Both the position numbers and the translations under genes were made by a program. Below, in pieces: positions 53,574 through 63,979 of a stretch of 64,000 bases of DNA. The DNA is from Streptomyces subrutilus (GTDB lineage Bacteria > Actinomycetota > Actinomycetes > Streptomycetales > Streptomycetaceae): the NCBI RefSeq assembly GCF_008704535.1, contig NZ_CP023701.1:2852001-2916000 (forward strand), written 5' to 3'. The stretch's first letter is position 1, and each line of letters begins with the position of its first letter. The notes under the pieces are model-generated. The model ran no database searches. It worked only from the letters and a program-made list of their open reading frames with translations, and was not told the origin of the DNA.

Positions 53574-55118
53574 CTACGCGAAGCGCTGGGCCGCCGAGCC
53601 GTTGCAGGTCTGCAGGCGCAGCGGGTCGTGGCCGGCGGCCACGGTCAGGCACAGGTTCGCGGCGGCGGCGGGGCGCAGGGTGGCGCCGTCGCGGACGAAC
53701 TGCTGGTTGGCGCCGCCGTGGCAGTTCCACAGCACCAGGCCGGTGCCCGCGGCGTACTTGGCCCCGGGGACGTCGAGGCAGCGGTCGTGGGTGAGTTCGG
53801 TGTGGAGGGACGTGCGGGCGGTGTCGTACCACCAGCCCTGGTTGCGGCCGCCGTGGCAGTCCCAGCCGACCACCTTGGTGTCGTTGGCGCTGGAACCGCC
53901 GAAGACGTCGAGGCAGTTGCCGGTCGCCTCGTTCCTCAGGGGCCGGTAGACGTCGTCCCAGGCGCCCGCCTGGAGGACGGGGGTGCCGGTGCTGGCCGGG
54001 TCGGCGCAGGAGGCCTCGCGCAGGCCGGAGGCGTAGAGCTGGGTGAGGCAGGACGCGAACGCGCCGTGGCCCTTGTAGTTGGGGTGGAAGGACTGGCGGG
54101 CGGTGTTCTCGTCCCACGGGAAGTGGTCGCCGAGGTCCAGGTAGAGGCCGCGGGCCCAGGTGTCCTCCATGCACACCTCGTGGCCGTGGAAGAGCCGGGA
54201 GTTGTCGAGGTAGACGGCGCCGGAGGCGCGGGCGGCCTCGCGCATGCCCTTCTCGAAGGCGGGCACGGCCTGGTTGCGGCCCCAGGCGGCGTCGGAGTCG
54301 TAGCCGGCGCAGCCGCCGGGGAGCTTGCCGGGGAAGTTCGGGTTGTCGTTGAAGTCGGGGCCGATGGGGCTGGGGTAGCCCATCACGACGAGCTTGTAGT
54401 CGCCGTCGGCGTAGCCGGCGTCGCGCATGACGGTCTTGAGGTCCCCGACCGTGGCCTCGACCTTGGGCCGCAGTCCGTCGACTCGGGCCTGCCAGCCCGG
54501 GGCGTACTTGGGCTCGCAGGTGCCCTGGCTGAGCACCCAGCGGGTGACGCAGTCGGTCATGACCGGGCCGAACTGGAGGTCGTCGTTGGCGCCGGCGACC
54601 AGCAGGACCATCTTGATGCGGGTGTTGCGTGCTTTGATGGCCAGGCTGTCGCTCTGCACCAGCTCGTCGGCGTACTGCTTGCTGCCGCCGATCCTGATGT
54701 TGCCGGTGTAGCCGCCGGAGCAGGCGACGTTGAAGGTGAGGTCGGCCGGGATGCCGGTGCGGTGGATCGCCGAGTCGGGCGAGCGGTGGCACTGGTTGTT
54801 CGGCGTGTTCGTGGCGGGGTCGTAGTTTCCGACGCCCTCGCCCGAGATCTCGCTGTCGCCCAGCGAGATCAGACCGGTCTTGCGCTCGGCCAGGGGGCGG
54901 ACGGCCGCGTCGCCGTAGATCTTGACGGCCTCGGCGGCCCGGATCGCCTCCAGCTCGGGCGGCAGGGGGGTGGCCGCGGCGGCCGGAGCGGCCTGGGCGG
55001 CGGGGGCGGCCGCCTGGGCCAGGGGGGTGACGGCTGTCACGCCCCCGAGGGCGGCCGCGAGCACCGCGACTGCGACGACGGTAGATCTGAGCCTGGCTTT
55101 CGTACCTGCACGTGCCAT
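53574..55118 (-). CDS. Secreted SGNH/GDSL hydrolase with C-terminal ricin-type lectin domain
   Basis: A 514-residue exported enzyme. Signal peptide 1-36 (AQAAAP). The SGNH hydrolase domain spans about 75-375, with the nucleophile Ser89 in [11 protein letters not shown], the block III Asn in [10 protein letters not shown], and the His in [11 protein letters not shown]. Residues about 385-514 form a ricin-B-type beta-trefoil ([20 protein letters not shown] repeats), which binds carbohydrate. The ATG at 55118 has GGAGG five bases upstream. It should de-esterify a sugar or lipid polymer outside the cell. Divergent from fumC, sharing the 108-bp promoter gap. Confidence 0.9.
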   Translation of the reverse strand: MARAGTKARLRSTVVAVAVLAAALGGVTAVTPLAQAAAPAAQAAPAAAATPLPPELEAIRAAEAVKIYGDAAVRPLAERKTGLISLGDSEISGEGVGNYDPATNTPNNQCHRSPDSAIHRTGIPADLTFNVACSGGYTGNIRIGGSKQYADELVQSDSLAIKARNTRIKMVLLVAGANDDLQFGPVMTDCVTRWVLSQGTCEPKYAPGWQARVDGLRPKVEATVGDLKTVMRDAGYADGDYKLVVMGYPSPIGPDFNDNPNFPGKLPGGCAGYDSDAAWGRNQAVPAFEKGMREAARASGAVYLDNSRLFHGHEVCMEDTWARGLYLDLGDHFPWDENTARQSFHPNYKGHGAFASCLTQLYASGLREASCADPASTGTPVLQAGAWDDVYRPLRNEATGNCLDVFGGSSANDTKVVGWDCHGGRNQGWWYDTARTSLHTELTHDRCLDVPGAKYAAGTGLVLWNCHGGANQQFVRDGATLRPAAAANLCLTVAAGHDPLRLQTCNGSAAQRFA

Positions 55119-55226
55119 GAACGCCTCCCCGGAAGTCAGTGTTACCCACGGTATTTACTGGCCGGTAGGGGAGTTGGGAACACTTCGAACAAGACAATTG
55201 CTCAACTTTCTGAGGAGGCCCCGAAC

Positions 55227-56630
55227 ATGACCGAAGACCAGCAGGCCGAAGCGTTCCGGACCGAGCACGACTCCATGGGCGACGTCCAGGTGCCCCGGGA
55301 CGCCAAATGGCGGGCCCAGACGCAGCGCGCGGTGGAGAACTTCCCCATCTCGGGCCAACGGCTGGAGCCGTCCCACATCGAGGCGCTCGCCCGGATCAAG
55401 GCCGCGGCCGCCGTGGTGAACGCCCGGCTCGGCGTGGTGGACGGGGAGATCGCGGAGGCGATCCGGTCCGCCGCCGAGGAGGTCGCCGAAGGCCGGTGGA
55501 ACGACGAGTTCCCCGTGGACGTCTTCCAGACCGGCTCCGGCACCTCGTCCAACATGAACGCGAACGAGGTGATCGCCACCCTGGCCACCGAGCGGCTCGG
55601 CCGCGAGGTCCACCCCAACGACCACGTCAACGCCTCCCAGAGCTCGAACGACGTCTTCCCCTCCTCCCTCCACATCGCCGCCACCGCCGCCGTCACCGGC
55701 GTGCTGATCCCGGCCCTGGAGCACCTCGCCGCCGCGATGGAGCGCAAGGCCGCCGAGTTCGAACAAGTCGTCAAGGCCGGGCGCACCCACCTGATGGACG
55801 CCACCCCCGTCACCCTGGGCCAGGAGTTCGGCGGGTACGCGACCCAGATCCGCTACGGCGTCGAACGGCTCTACGCGGCCCTGCCCCGCCTGGCCGAGCT
55901 GCCCCTGGGCGGCACCGCGGTGGGCACCGGGATCAACACCCCGCCCGGCTTCTCGGCCGCCGTGATCGCCGAGGTGGCCGCGGCCACCGGGCTGCCGCTG
56001 ACCGAGGCCCGCAACCACTTCGAGGCCCAGGGGGCGCGGGACGCGCTGGTGGAGACCTCGGGGATGCTCCGCACGATCGCGGTCTCGCTCACCAAGATCT
56101 CCAACGACCTGCGCTGGATGGCTTCCGGGCCGCGCACCGGATTGGCCGAAATCAATCTCCCGGATCTCCAGCCCGGCTCCTCGATCATGCCCGGGAAGGT
56201 CAATCCGGTCGTACCGGAGGCCGTCCTGATGGTCGCCGCCCAGGTGATGGGGAACGACGCCGCCGTCGCCGTGGCGGGCGCGGCCGGCAACTTCGAGCTC
56301 AACGTGATGCTCCCGGTGATGGCCCGCAACCTCCTCGAATCGATCCGCCTGCTCGGCAGCGCGAGCCGCCTGCTGGCCGACCGCACCATCGACGGGATCA
56401 CCGCCAACACCGCCCGGGCCAGGGAGTACGCCGAGTCCTCGCCCTCCGTGGTGACCCCGCTCAACCGCTACATCGGCTACGAGGAGGCCGCCAAGGTGGC
56501 GAAGAAGGCCCTCGCGGAGCGCAGGACGATCCGCGAGGTCGTCCTGGAGTCCGGGTACGTGGAGCGGGGCCTGCTCACCCTGGAGCAGTTGGACGAGGCG
56601 CTCGACGTGCTGCGCATGACCCGCCCCTGA
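55227..56630 (+). CDS. fumC: Class II fumarate hydratase
   Basis: A 467-residue class II fumarase/aspartase superfamily enzyme, iron-independent, converting fumarate to L-malate. The superfamily signature [11 protein letters not shown] is present at about residue 318-328, with the active-site [24 protein letters not shown] and [14 protein letters not shown] blocks. The ATG has TGAGGAGG nine bases upstream. Class I and class II fumarases are both present, so the organism can maintain TCA flux when iron is short. The next gene downstream is a DUF402 protein. Confidence 0.96.
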   Translation: MTEDQQAEAFRTEHDSMGDVQVPRDAKWRAQTQRAVENFPISGQRLEPSHIEALARIKAAAAVVNARLGVVDGEIAEAIRSAAEEVAEGRWNDEFPVDVFQTGSGTSSNMNANEVIATLATERLGREVHPNDHVNASQSSNDVFPSSLHIAATAAVTGVLIPALEHLAAAMERKAAEFEQVVKAGRTHLMDATPVTLGQEFGGYATQIRYGVERLYAALPRLAELPLGGTAVGTGINTPPGFSAAVIAEVAAATGLPLTEARNHFEAQGARDALVETSGMLRTIAVSLTKISNDLRWMASGPRTGLAEINLPDLQPGSSIMPGKVNPVVPEAVLMVAAQVMGNDAAVAVAGAAGNFELNVMLPVMARNLLESIRLLGSASRLLADRTIDGITANTARAREYAESSPSVVTPLNRYIGYEEAAKVAKKALAERRTIREVVLESGYVERGLLTLEQLDEALDVLRMTRP

Positions 56631-56752
56631 TCCGCCCCGGCACCCCGCACCGCCCCCGCGCCGAGGGTCCGGATCCGGTCGATTCCCTTCCTCGATCACC
56701 TCCGTGACCTGCACCGCAGCGGGGGCCCGGGGTGCCGCCCTAAGATCTGCGC

Positions 56753-57460
56753 ATGACAGGTACTTTCCGCCCGGGAGGCGGTGCGGCCCGCGACGGCTCG
56801 CTCCCCGCGCGCTGGGCGCCCGGGGAGCAGATCCTCTGGCGCTACCGCGACAACGCCCCGGGGCGGGGCGGCGGGGTGCACATCTGCCGCCCCGTCACCG
56901 TGGTGCGGGACACCGACGAGCTGCTGGCCGTCTGGATGGCCCCCGGCACCGAATGCGTCAAGCCGGTCCTCGCCGACGGCACCGCCGTGCACGCGGAGCC
57001 CCTCGCCACCCGCTACACCGCGCCGCGCACCACCGTGCGGTCGCGCTGGTTCGGCACCGGCGTGCTGAAGCTGGCCCGGCCGCGGGACCCGTGGTCGGTG
57101 TGGCTGTTCTGGGAGCGCGGCTGGCGGTTCAAGAACTGGTACGTGAACCTGGAGGAGCCCCGCGCCCGGTGGGCCGGCGGGGTCGACTCCGAGGACCACT
57201 TCCTCGACATCGCCGTGCACCCGGACCGCAGCTGGACGTGGCTGGACGAGGACGAGTTCGCGCAGGCCCAGCGGGCCGGGCTGATGGACCGTGAGCAGGC
57301 CCGGCGGGTGCGCGCGGCCGGGCGGGCCGCGGTGGAGCTGATCGCGGCCTGGGGGCCGCCGTTCTCGGAGGGCTGGCAGGACTGGCGTCCGGATCCCGCC
57401 TGGACGGTGCCGGCGCTGCCGGAGGACTGGGACCGCACTCCGGCGCACATGAGCTCATGA
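56753..57460 (+). CDS. DUF402-family protein
   Basis: A 235-residue cytoplasmic protein with a DUF402 domain (about residues 75-220), recognised by the PWSVWLFWERGWRFKNWYVN block, GGVDSEDHFLDIAVHPDRSW and the downstream acidic helix LDEDEFAQAQRAGLM. DUF402 proteins such as FomD hydrolyse nucleotide-linked compounds; the acidic residues of the metal site are present, so a phosphohydrolase role is plausible. A TAAGAT -10-like element lies at 56741-56746, six bases upstream of the ATG, suggesting a leaderless mRNA. Confidence 0.8.
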   Translation: MTGTFRPGGGAARDGSLPARWAPGEQILWRYRDNAPGRGGGVHICRPVTVVRDTDELLAVWMAPGTECVKPVLADGTAVHAEPLATRYTAPRTTVRSRWFGTGVLKLARPRDPWSVWLFWERGWRFKNWYVNLEEPRARWAGGVDSEDHFLDIAVHPDRSWTWLDEDEFAQAQRAGLMDREQARRVRAAGRAAVELIAAWGPPFSEGWQDWRPDPAWTVPALPEDWDRTPAHMSS

Positions 57461-57771
57461 GACCCTTGATGCGCCCCCGGAGCACAACCGTAGGATCGTC
57501 CTCCGCAAGGTCGCGCGGACGGGCCGGCCGGACCGGGGCGCGGGTCCGCGAGTACCGTTCCGTACACGGAAGTTGACCGGAGGCCGGGGCAGGGCGAGAG
57601 CGAGCGACGACGGAGCGGGGTCCCACCGGACGCAGGGTGCCGGGGGTCCCCCCGGACGAAGTCTGGGGGAGGATGTCCGGGGCGATGGTGCCCCGGCCGC
57701 TGAGCGGGTATACCGCGACTGACCGAGTTGAGTGCAGCGCACATCCAGCGCAAACGGACGGAATTCCACGC
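57461..57771. other. 311-bp leader region before the second SpoIIE-type gene
   Basis: No gene. It contains a hairpin at about 57647-57667 (CCCCCGGAC paired with GTCTGGGGG through one G-U wobble, loop GAA), of a type I have seen repeatedly in Streptomyces intergenic DNA, and an AT-poor promoter region close to 57715. Confidence 0.5.
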
Positions 57772-59988
57772 GTGACGGAGTACCCCACCTCTCAGGAGGG
57801 CCCGCAGCCTGCCGCGGCCACCGCGACACCGGTCCCGGGCGGCTCCGCCGTGCCCTTCGCCTCCGGCGCGGCGGCGGTCCCCGCGCCCGGCGCACCCGCC
57901 GGGGCCGGCCCCGACCAGCCCGGCCGCCGCGCGGTCCCGGTGGCCGCGCCGCTGGTCGCCGCCGCCGCCACCGGCGGCGGGACCGACGAGCCCGGCCACG
58001 GCAAGGCCGCCGTACCGGCCGTGGAGGCCACCCGCCCCGGCATCCCGCCGGCCCGTGACCCGGACGGCGGCGCCGCGCGCAACGCCGCCGGCGCGGCGGA
58101 CACGGCCGCGGGCCCGGGTGCCTTCCCCGCCGCCATGCCGGACCCGTACGGGACCGCGGGCTCCGCGGGCGACGGCGGGCCGGCGGGCGGGCAGCCGGCC
58201 GGGGACACCGCGGCCCGCCGCGAGGGCGACCGGCTGCGGTTCGTCGGCGCCGCCACCCGGCGCATCGCCCGCGGCATCGACCTCGACGAGATCGTGCTGG
58301 GCCTGTGCCGCGCGACCGTGCCGACCTTCTCCGACGCCATCCTGGTGTACCTGCGCGACCCGCTGCCGGTCGGCGACGAGCGGCCCGTGGGGCCCGTCGT
58401 CCTGAGGCTGCGGCGCACCGACCGGCTCCGGCCGATCGACGACCTCACGGACCTGGGCACGATCGGGGCGGGAATGGACCTCGCCGGGGCCGCGGGGGCC
58501 ACCGGCGAGCTCGACTTCAGCCAGCTGCCGCTGCTCGGTCCGCAGGGCGACCTGCCCGCGGCGGAGCTGTGCGAGATCCGGCCCGGCGGCGCGCTCGCGG
58601 AGGTGCTGCGCGGCGTACGGCCGGTCTTCGGGTCCTCCGCCGCCGCCAAGGCCGCGCTGCCGGAGCTGCTCGGGGTGGACCATCCGCTGCCGCGCGGCAA
58701 CCGGGCCGTGCTCGCGCCGCTGCGCGGCCGCCGCCGGGTGATCGGCGCCGCGGTGTTCCTGCGCAGCCCCGAGCGTCCCGCGTTCGAGCAGAACGACCTG
58801 CTGGTCGCCGCGCAGCTGGCCACCCACACGGCCCTCGGCATCGACAAGGCGGTGCTGTACGGCCGCGAGGCGTACATCGCCGACGAGCTCCAGCGCACGA
58901 TGCTGCCCGACAGCCTGCCCCAGCCCACCGGGGTGCGACTCGCCTCGCGCTACCTGCCGGCCGCCGAGACGGCCCGGGTCGGCGGCGACTGGTACGACGC
59001 CATACCGCTGCCCGGGAGCCGGGTCGCGCTGGTCGTCGGCGACGTCATGGGGCACTCCATGACCTCCGCCGCGATCATGGGCCAGCTGCGCACCACCGCG
59101 CAGACCCTGGCCCAGCTCGACCTGCCGCCCGCCGAGGTCCTCCACCATCTGGACGAGCAGGCCCAGCGGCTCGGCTCGGACCGGATGGCCACCTGCCTGT
59201 ACGCGGTCTACGACCCCGTCTCGCACCGGATCACCATCGCCAACGCCGGCCACCCGCCGCCCGTCCTGCTGCACCTGGGCGGCCGGGCCGAGGTGCTGCG
59301 CGTACCGCCCGGCGCCCCGATCGGGGTGGGCGGCGTGGACTTCGAGGCCGTGGAGCTGGACGCGCCCGCCGGGGCCACCCTGCTGCTGTACACCGACGGC
59401 CTGGTGGAGTCCCGGCTGCGGGACGTGTGGACGGGTATCGAACAGTTGCGCGAGCGGCTCGCGACGACCGCCCAACTGACCGGCCTGGACCACCCGCCGC
59501 CGCTGGAGGCCCTGTGCGACGACGTCCTGGACATGCTCGGGCCGGGCGACCGGGACGACGACATCGCGCTGCTCGCCGCCCGCTTCGACGGGATCGCGCC
59601 CAGTGACGTGGCGTACTGGTTCCTGGACCCGGAGGAGACCGCTCCGGGCCGGGCCCGTCGGTTCGCCCGCCGCGCCCTCACCCGTTGGGGCCTGGAGGAG
59701 CTGAGCGATTCGCTGGAGCTGCTGGTCAGCGAGGTGGTCACCAATGCCGTGCGGTACGCCGAGCGGCCGGTGACCCTGCGCCTGCTGCGGACGGACGTGC
59801 TGCGGTGCGAGGTGGGCGACGACTCGCCGCAGCTGCCCCGCCAGCGCCGGGCGCGGGACACCGACGAGGGCGGCCGCGGCCTGTTCCTGGTCAACCGGTT
59901 GACCCGCCGCTGGGGTGCCACCCGGCTGAGCAGCGGAAAGGTGGTCTGGTTCGAGCTCGCGTTGCCGGGTGCGCATGAGCGGCGTTGA
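57772..59988 (+). CDS. GAF-SpoIIE phosphatase with C-terminal ATPase (anti-sigma kinase) domain
   Basis: A 738-residue signalling protein. A long Ala/Pro/Gly-rich leader (residues 1-140) precedes a GAF-like domain (about 145-370), a SpoIIE phosphatase domain (about 385-600) with [32 protein letters not shown] and [12 protein letters not shown], and a GHKL ATPase domain (about 620-735; [30 protein letters not shown]). It shares the same architecture and end as the 19347-21965 gene but lacks PAS domains. The start is the GTG at 57772. It lies between the DUF402 gene and catalase. It may act on anti-anti-sigma factors encoded elsewhere. Confidence 0.88.
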   Translation: MTEYPTSQEGPQPAAATATPVPGGSAVPFASGAAAVPAPGAPAGAGPDQPGRRAVPVAAPLVAAAATGGGTDEPGHGKAAVPAVEATRPGIPPARDPDGGAARNAAGAADTAAGPGAFPAAMPDPYGTAGSAGDGGPAGGQPAGDTAARREGDRLRFVGAATRRIARGIDLDEIVLGLCRATVPTFSDAILVYLRDPLPVGDERPVGPVVLRLRRTDRLRPIDDLTDLGTIGAGMDLAGAAGATGELDFSQLPLLGPQGDLPAAELCEIRPGGALAEVLRGVRPVFGSSAAAKAALPELLGVDHPLPRGNRAVLAPLRGRRRVIGAAVFLRSPERPAFEQNDLLVAAQLATHTALGIDKAVLYGREAYIADELQRTMLPDSLPQPTGVRLASRYLPAAETARVGGDWYDAIPLPGSRVALVVGDVMGHSMTSAAIMGQLRTTAQTLAQLDLPPAEVLHHLDEQAQRLGSDRMATCLYAVYDPVSHRITIANAGHPPPVLLHLGGRAEVLRVPPGAPIGVGGVDFEAVELDAPAGATLLLYTDGLVESRLRDVWTGIEQLRERLATTAQLTGLDHPPPLEALCDDVLDMLGPGDRDDDIALLAARFDGIAPSDVAYWFLDPEETAPGRARRFARRALTRWGLEELSDSLELLVSEVVTNAVRYAERPVTLRLLRTDVLRCEVGDDSPQLPRQRRARDTDEGGRGLFLVNRLTRRWGATRLSSGKVVWFELALPGAHERR

Positions 59989-60056
59989 CTGGGCAGGCGG
60001 GGGGGTACCCCAGTGTTGGGCTGGGGCAGGAGATCCACCCCTACCGGAGGACACTC

Positions 60057-61520
60057 GTGAGCCAGGACGCGCAGAAGGTCCCGTACACCACCAACAACGC
60101 CGGGATCCCGGTGGAGAGCGACGAGCACTCGCTCACCGTGAGTCCGGACGGCCCGATCCTGCTCCAGGACCACTACCTGATCGAGAAGATGGCCCAGTTC
60201 AACCGGGAGCGGGTCCCCGAACGGGTGGTGCACGCCAAGGGAGCGGGCGCCTACGGCGTCTTCCAGGTGACGAACGACGTCAGCCAGTTCACCAAGGCCG
60301 ACCTCTTCCAGCCGGGCCGCCGGACCGAGATGCTGGCCCGCTTCTCGACGGTCGCCGGTGAGCAGGGCTCCCCGGACACCTGGCGGGACCCGCGCGGTTT
60401 CGCCCTGAAGTTCTACACCGAGCACGGCAACTACGACATGGTCGGCAACAACACCCCGGTCTTCTTCGTCCGGGACCCGATCAAGTTCCAGGACTTCATC
60501 CGCTCGCAGAAGCGCCGCCTGGACAACGGGCTGCGCGACCACGACATGCAGTGGGACTTCTGGACGCTCTCCCCCGAGTCCGCGCACCAGGTGACCATCC
60601 TGATGGGCGACCGCGGCATCCCGAAGAACTACCGCACGATGGACGGCTTCAGCTCGCACACCTACCTGTGGGTGAACGCGGGCGGGGAGCGGTTCTGGGT
60701 GAAGTACCACTTCAAGACGGACCAGGGCAACGCGTTCCTGACGCAGGAGGAGGCGGACCGGATCGCGGGCGAGGACCCGGACTACCACCGGCGCGACCTG
60801 TTCGACGCGATCGCGGGCGGTCAGGCGCCGACCTGGACGATGCACGTCCAGGTGATGCCGTTCGATGACGCCCCGGACTACCGGTTCAACCCGTTCGACC
60901 TGACGAAGGTGTGGCCGCACGCGGACTACCCGCTGATCGAGGTCGGTCGGATGACGCTGGACAAGAACCCGGAGGACTACTTCATCCACATCGAGCAGGC
61001 CGCCTTCGAGCCGTCGAACCTGGTGCCGGGCATCGGCCCGTCGCCGGACAAGATGCTGCTCGGCCGGCTGTTCTCGTATCCGGACACGCACCGCTACCGG
61101 ATCGGGGCGAACTACGCCCAGCTCCCGCCGAACCGCTCCCGCTCGCTGGTCTCCTCGTACGCGAAGGACGGCGCGATGCGTTTCGACGCGGCGGCCGTGG
61201 CCCGGCCGTACGCCCCCAACTCGTACGGCGGGCCGGCGGCGGACACGGCGCGCTTCGGCGAGCCGGCCGGCTGGGCGAGCTCGGGCGAGATGGTGCGCGA
61301 GGCGTACACGCTGCGCAGCCAGGACGACGACTGGGGCCAGCCGGGCACGATGGTCCGCGAGGTCTTCGACGACGCCGCGCGCGAGCGGCTGGTGTCGAAC
61401 GTGGCGGGTCACCTGAAGGACGGGGTCAGCGCCCCGGTGCTGGCGCGCGCCCTCCAGTACTGGCGCAACGTGGACAAGGCGGTGGGCGACCGGATCGCCT
61501 CCGCCGTCTCGGGCGGCTGA
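60057..61520 (+). CDS. Monofunctional heme catalase
   Basis: A 487-residue small-subunit catalase that dismutates hydrogen peroxide. Distal His59 ([12 protein letters not shown]), Asn132 ([12 protein letters not shown]) and the proximal Tyr341 in [14 protein letters not shown] are all intact. The GTG at 60057 has GGAGG six bases upstream. The gene follows the SpoIIE gene by 68 bases and ends against the convergent PBP gene, with a shared terminator. It probably detoxifies peroxide in vegetative or aerial growth; which catalase of the genome it is cannot be told. Confidence 0.97.
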   Translation: MSQDAQKVPYTTNNAGIPVESDEHSLTVSPDGPILLQDHYLIEKMAQFNRERVPERVVHAKGAGAYGVFQVTNDVSQFTKADLFQPGRRTEMLARFSTVAGEQGSPDTWRDPRGFALKFYTEHGNYDMVGNNTPVFFVRDPIKFQDFIRSQKRRLDNGLRDHDMQWDFWTLSPESAHQVTILMGDRGIPKNYRTMDGFSSHTYLWVNAGGERFWVKYHFKTDQGNAFLTQEEADRIAGEDPDYHRRDLFDAIAGGQAPTWTMHVQVMPFDDAPDYRFNPFDLTKVWPHADYPLIEVGRMTLDKNPEDYFIHIEQAAFEPSNLVPGIGPSPDKMLLGRLFSYPDTHRYRIGANYAQLPPNRSRSLVSSYAKDGAMRFDAAAVARPYAPNSYGGPAADTARFGEPAGWASSGEMVREAYTLRSQDDDWGQPGTMVREVFDDAARERLVSNVAGHLKDGVSAPVLARALQYWRNVDKAVGDRIASAVSGG

Positions 61521-61554
61521 GGGCGGGCCCCGGGCTGCCGGGGCCCCCGGACGG

Positions 61555-61598
61555 CACGACGCCGCCCCGCAGCCTTCGGGCTGCGGGGCGGCGTCGTG
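61555..61598. terminator. Bidirectional terminator between catalase and PBP genes
   Basis: A 20-bp perfect stem (61555-61574 with 61579-61598) carries the stable loop TTCG. It begins 35 bases after the catalase stop and ends four bases before the PBP stop codon, so it can stop both transcripts. Confidence 0.85.
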
Positions 61599-61601
61599 GT
61601 C

Positions 61602-63881
61602 TCACCGTTCGTTCGACTGCGGGAACAGCGGCGGGTCCGGGGGCTTCTGCGTCGGGTCGGGCGACTTGGTGGTGCTCTTCGTCGGATCCGGCGACTTGGT
61701 GGTGCTCTTGGTCGGGTCGGGCGACTTGGTGGTGCTCTTCGTCGGGTCCGGGCTGTTCGGCGGCGGGCCGCTGGTGGTCGCCGGGGGCGGGGCCGAGGAC
61801 GTGGTGGGCGGGGGCGTCGGGGAGGTGGTGCGGGACGGCGCCTGGGAGGCACCCATCTCCGCGTCCGAGGTGTCGAACTCGGCGGTGTCCACGCCCTTGA
61901 GCGCGGCCAGGGTGTACGTCTTCCAGATCTCGGCGGGGAAGCTGGAGCCGCCCGCGCGGCCGCCGCCGGCGGTGCCGGTGAGGGTGACCTGGCGGTGGCT
62001 GCCGGGCTCCTCGCCGAACATGGCGACGACGGTGACGAGCTCCGGGGTGTAGCCGGTGAACCAGCCCGCGACGTTGGACTCGGTGGTGCCGGTCTTGCCG
62101 GCCGCCTCGTAGGCGGAGCTCTTGACCTTGCTGCCGGAGCCGTCGTTGACGACGCCGGTGAGCACCTTGGTCACGGTGTCGGCGGTCTGCCGGCTGATGG
62201 CCTGGCTGCCGACGGCCGGTTCGGGCGCGTACTCGCGGTCCTTGTGCTCGGCGCTCTTGACGATGGTCGGCGTGACCTTCTTGCCGTGGTTGTCGAGGGT
62301 GGCGTAGACGGCGGCCATCTCGACGGTGTTCGCGCTCATGGTGCCGAGCGACATGGCCGGCTTGTCCTCGGGCCAGCCGTCGCGGTCCTTCATGCCGAGG
62401 GCGAGCGCCGTCTTCTTCACGTTCTGCGGTTTGACGTCCACGATCATCTGCGCGTAGACGGAGTTCACCGAGTAGTTGGTGGCCTCCTGGACGGTGATCT
62501 CCTTGCCGAAGTCCTTGTCGTCCTGGTTCTGCGGGTTGAACGGGATCTTGCTGCCGACCACGGGGCGCTTGCTGGTGCCGTCGTAGAGGGCGTTCGGGGT
62601 GATCGGCTTGCCGCCCTGGGTGGTGGCGCCGGTCTCCAGTGCGGAGGCGAGCACGATCGGCTTGAAGGTCGAGCCCGGCTGGTAGTCGGTGCGCAGGGCG
62701 TTGCTCGCGGCCTTCTCGGCCAGGCCCTGGCCGCCGTACATCGCGACGATCTGGCCGGTCTTGGCGTCCACGGAGGTGGCGCCGGCCTGCACGCTCTGGT
62801 CCTGGGGGCGTTCCTTGGTGTTCTTGCGGTCGAGCTTGGACTCCAGCTCGTCCTGGACGGCCTGCTCCAGCGCCGCCTGCTTCTTCTTGTCGATGTTGAG
62901 CGTGATGTCCCAGCCGCCGGCCGCGATCTCGGCGTCCGTGACGTGCTGCCGGTTCATCTCGTCGTTGGCGGCCTGGACGAGGTAGCCCTTCTGGCCGTCC
63001 ATGCCGGGGGTCGGCTTGGGCTTGACGGGCTCCTCGAACTTCAGTTCCTTGCGCTTGGCCGCGTCCAGCTTGCCCATCTCGACCATGTTGTCGAGGACGG
63101 CGTTGAAGCGGACCATGACCAGCGCCTTGCCGTTGGGGCCGGCGGTCGCCCAGTCGTACTGGCTGGGGGCCTGGATGACGGCGGCCAGGTAGGCGCCCTG
63201 CACCAGGGTCAGCTTGTCGGCGTCGACGCCGTAGTAGGCCTGGGCGGCGGCCTGGATGCCGTAGGCGTTGCGGCCGTAGAAGTTCGTGTTCAGGTAGCCG
63301 GCGAGGATGTCGTTCTTCTCCATGCGCTGGTCGACCTTGAGGGAGATGACGAGCTCCCGGATCTTGCGCGTCGGCGACTGGTCCTGCGTCAGGTAGTAGT
63401 TCTTGACGTACTGCTGGGTGATGGTCGATCCGCCGGCGGTGCCCTTGCCGCGCACCGTGTTGAACAGGCCGCGGGCCACGCCGACCACGTCGATGCCGCG
63501 GTCCTTGTAGAACGACTTGTTCTCGATGGCGATGAACGCGGTCCGGACGTCCTCGGGGATCTTGTCGATCGGCACGATGGACCGGTTCGTCTCGCCGACG
63601 CGGGCCATGACGGTGCCGTCGGACCACTTGTAGGTGTTGCTCTGCTGCGTGGCCAGCTTGTTGGGGTCGGAGGGCTCGTCCACGGAGAAGTAGAGAACGA
63701 CCGCGGCGGCCATCAGGAGCAGGATCCCCCCGAGGAACGTGCCCAGGACCTTCTTCCAGGTGAAGAAGCGGCGTATGCCGGTGCGCTTGCCGGCGCCGCC
63801 CCCCTTGCCCTTGGCGCGTCCGCTCGGCGCCCGCCGCGCACCGCGCTGCTGCTGCGCCTTACGCGCTTCTGCTCGGCCCAT
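61602..63881 (-). CDS. Class A penicillin-binding protein (transglycosylase-transpeptidase)
   Basis: A 759-residue bifunctional peptidoglycan synthase. A basic cytoplasmic leader (1-42) and one membrane helix (about 45-66) are followed by a GT51 transglycosylase domain (about 85-270: catalytic Glu120 in FIAIENKSFYKD, GGSTITQQYVKNYYL, DILAGYLNTNFYG) and a transpeptidase domain (about 355-640) with the nucleophile Ser404 in PGSTFKP, SVN at 471-473 and KTG at 596-598. The tail (about 655-759) is Pro/Ser/Thr-rich and carries repeats of SPDPTKSTTK. It builds glycan strands and cross-links peptides outside the membrane. Start ATG 63881 with GGAGCGGGAG upstream. The promoter region holds three GGCCAA motifs in 10-bp phase. 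Confidence 0.96.
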   Translation of the reverse strand: MGRAEARKAQQQRGARRAPSGRAKGKGGGAGKRTGIRRFFTWKKVLGTFLGGILLLMAAAVVLYFSVDEPSDPNKLATQQSNTYKWSDGTVMARVGETNRSIVPIDKIPEDVRTAFIAIENKSFYKDRGIDVVGVARGLFNTVRGKGTAGGSTITQQYVKNYYLTQDQSPTRKIRELVISLKVDQRMEKNDILAGYLNTNFYGRNAYGIQAAAQAYYGVDADKLTLVQGAYLAAVIQAPSQYDWATAGPNGKALVMVRFNAVLDNMVEMGKLDAAKRKELKFEEPVKPKPTPGMDGQKGYLVQAANDEMNRQHVTDAEIAAGGWDITLNIDKKKQAALEQAVQDELESKLDRKNTKERPQDQSVQAGATSVDAKTGQIVAMYGGQGLAEKAASNALRTDYQPGSTFKPIVLASALETGATTQGGKPITPNALYDGTSKRPVVGSKIPFNPQNQDDKDFGKEITVQEATNYSVNSVYAQMIVDVKPQNVKKTALALGMKDRDGWPEDKPAMSLGTMSANTVEMAAVYATLDNHGKKVTPTIVKSAEHKDREYAPEPAVGSQAISRQTADTVTKVLTGVVNDGSGSKVKSSAYEAAGKTGTTESNVAGWFTGYTPELVTVVAMFGEEPGSHRQVTLTGTAGGGRAGGSSFPAEIWKTYTLAALKGVDTAEFDTSDAEMGASQAPSRTTSPTPPPTTSSAPPPATTSGPPPNSPDPTKSTTKSPDPTKSTTKSPDPTKSTTKSPDPTQKPPDPPLFPQSNER
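61651..61740. repeat. Three 30-bp tandem repeats in the PBP gene (SPDPTKSTTK)
   Basis: Units 61651-61680, 61681-61710 and 61711-61740 are almost identical, encode ten residues each, and are followed by a partial unit. The length is a multiple of three, so copy-number change leaves the frame intact. Confidence 0.85.
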
Positions 63882-63953
63882 CGCTCCCGCTCCGCTCGAT
63901 TACCCCCCCGACGTCAGCTCAGAAAGCTAACACCGCAGGCTGTGACAAAGGTT

Positions 63954-63979
63954 GGCCAACCATGGCCAATACCGGCCAA
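63954..63979. promoter_or_regulatory. Three phased GGCCAA motifs upstream of the PBP gene
   Basis: GGCCAA occurs at 63954, 63964 and 63974, exactly 10 bases apart and so on one DNA face; the first is part of the palindrome TTGGCCAA. They lie 73-98 bases upstream of the PBP start. A TTGTCA-like -35 in the minus direction is nearby. Possible multimeric regulator site. Confidence 0.45.

Noticed and set aside
53520..55226. In-frame plus-strand extension of fumC over the SGNH hydrolase gene
   Set aside because: The fumC core starts after a perfect ribosome binding site at 55227, and the extension is antisense to a clear secreted hydrolase.
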